Shown here in pieces: positions 5,766 through 5,974 of a DNA stretch of 5,974 nt (positions are counted from its first letter, which is position 1; each line of letters starts with the position of its first letter). Origin of the DNA: Angelakisella sp. Lineage in GTDB: Bacteria > Bacillota > Clostridia > Oscillospirales > Ruminococcaceae. The position numbers were made by a program, and so were the translations under genes. The notes below the pieces were generated by a model. It did no database searches. It was not told where the DNA came from and saw nothing but the letters and a program-made list of their open reading frames with translations. The stretch covers positions 1 to 5,974 of the forward strand of contig JAAWGY010000157.1 in NCBI GenBank assembly GCA_022795575.1, written 5' to 3'.

Positions 5766-5812
5766 GCCGCGCCCGTTGCCGCCCCGGGCATTCCGGCGGC
5801 GACGGGCGCGGC
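5766..5812. repeat. Very strong GC-rich hairpin in the leader of the orphan gene
   Basis: GCCGCGCCCGT (5766-5776) pairs with ACGGGCGCGGC (5802-5812). After one T-G position (5777/5801), GCCGCC (5778-5783) pairs with GGCGGC (5795-5800), leaving an 11-base loop. The T-G position is a wobble in + strand RNA but an A-C mismatch in - strand RNA. No T-tract follows on either strand. In the - strand gene's transcript it would end only five bases before the purine-rich ribosome binding region (5760-5750). Confidence 0.7.
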
Positions 5813-5820
5813 CCAATAAG

Positions 5821-5875
5821 AACCTGTATTCATAACCGGATGATGCAGGCAGGACAAGGGATTTTCTCGCCCTGT
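5821..5875. repeat. Structured intergenic repeat, copy B
   Basis: This is the second copy of the element at 3831-3887. It shares AACCTG, a CATAnCCGGATGA core, a GCAGG-CA-GGG segment and a CGCCCTG end. The hairpin here is ACA (5854-5856) with TGT (5873-5875), bulged A5857, then GGG (5858-5860) with CCC (5870-5872), around loop ATTTTCTCG. The base pair at the foot of this arm is A-T where copy A has G-C, a compensatory change. Copy B is wholly intergenic and leads almost directly into the terminator at 5881. Confidence 0.6.
5829..5857 (-). promoter_or_regulatory. Candidate promoter for the orphan gene, within repeat copy B
   Basis: Read on the - strand, TTGTCC (5857-5852) is the -35 and TATGAA (5834-5829) the -10. 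Each matches four of six consensus positions and the spacer is exactly 17 bases. The predicted start is near 5822, giving a leader of about 80 bases that contains the hairpin 5766-5812. It lies between the upstream terminator and the gene, as a promoter should. The match is moderate and the overlap with a repeat could make it coincidental. Confidence 0.4.
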
Positions 5876-5880
5876 AAGGC

Positions 5881-5920
5881 AAAAAACCGCAGCAATACTT
5901 GGTGTATTGCAAGGTTTTTT
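5881..5920. terminator. Bidirectional-looking intrinsic terminator
   Basis: AAAAAACC (5881-5888) pairs with GGTTTTTT (5913-5920). An unpaired internal loop (5889-5891 and 5911-5912) follows, then GCAATAC (5892-5898) pairs with GTATTGC (5904-5910) around loop TTGGT. The A-run and T-run make it usable from either direction. It insulates the - strand orphan gene from whatever lies to the right. The same 7-bp apical stem occurs in the terminator at 4789-4836. Confidence 0.8.
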
Positions 5921-5957
5921 CCAGGCGCTAAGAGCCGCCTGCGGCGGTTGCGCCTGG
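5921..5957. repeat. Nested inverted repeat beside the terminator
   Basis: CCAGGCGC (5921-5928) is the exact reverse complement of GCGCCTGG (5950-5957). Inside it, CCGCC (5935-5939) pairs with GGCGG (5943-5947) over a TGC loop. It starts immediately after the T-run of the preceding terminator. GCGCCTG recurs at 5960-5966, so the pattern may continue past the window edge at 5974. Confidence 0.5.
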
Positions 5958-5974
5958 ACGCGCCTGCGGGCGCA

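Noticed and set aside
5821..5974. CRISPR array or tRNA gene in the hairpin-rich end
   Set aside because: There are no regularly spaced direct repeats and no cloverleaf with a TTC-type arm or CCA end.

Overview
The window looks like chromosomal DNA from a GC-rich Clostridia-type Firmicute, most likely an Oscillospiraceae-like gut anaerobe (Flavonifractor/Lawsonibacter/Intestinimonas type). The signs are strong AGGAGG-type ribosome binding sites, codons rich in G or C at the third position, a lipobox lipoprotein with a Ser/Pro/Thr linker, a VanY-type carboxypeptidase, and intrinsic terminators with long stems. The assignment is inference; there is no rRNA or other taxonomic marker in the window.

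Layout. (1) Positions 1-270 carry no convincing gene. They hold a T-rich stretch, a GC-rich hairpin (154-186), and an extended -10 promoter whose start-site region is a perfect 15-base palindrome (236-250), a good candidate operator. (2) Positions 271-1538 are a two-gene unit on the + strand: a flavodoxin-fold NAD(P)H:quinone-reductase-like protein and a HAD phosphatase, overlapping by ATGA. A modest hairpin plus T8 tract (1539-1574) probably ends it. (3) Positions 1658-4766 are a probable four-gene + strand operon: an unrecognised small lipoprotein, prmA (ribosomal protein L11 methyltransferase), rsmE (16S rRNA m3U1498 methyltransferase; its ATG overlaps the prmA stop by one base) and a membrane-anchored VanY-family D-Ala-D-Ala carboxypeptidase. 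A 21-bp perfect-stem bidirectional terminator (4789-4836) follows. (4) Positions 4855-5742 are a convergent - strand gene for a 295-residue protein of no family I recognise. It has its own candidate promoter and a very strong leader hairpin. (5) Positions 5743-5974 are non-coding and full of inverted repeats.

How the parts relate. prmA and rsmE modify the translation apparatus and commonly sit side by side in Firmicutes. The lipoprotein and carboxypeptidase on either side act at the cell envelope. The two-gene unit upstream looks like redox and small-molecule housekeeping under its own, possibly repressed, promoter.

The least expected structure lies outside the genes. A roughly 55-base structured repeat occurs twice (3831-3887 and 5821-5875) with a compensatory stem change between copies. 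One copy forms the end of rsmE, including its stop codon. The other carries the best promoter candidate for the orphan gene. Two terminators also share the same 7-bp stem core. I saw no CRISPR array, transposase, tRNA or defence gene.
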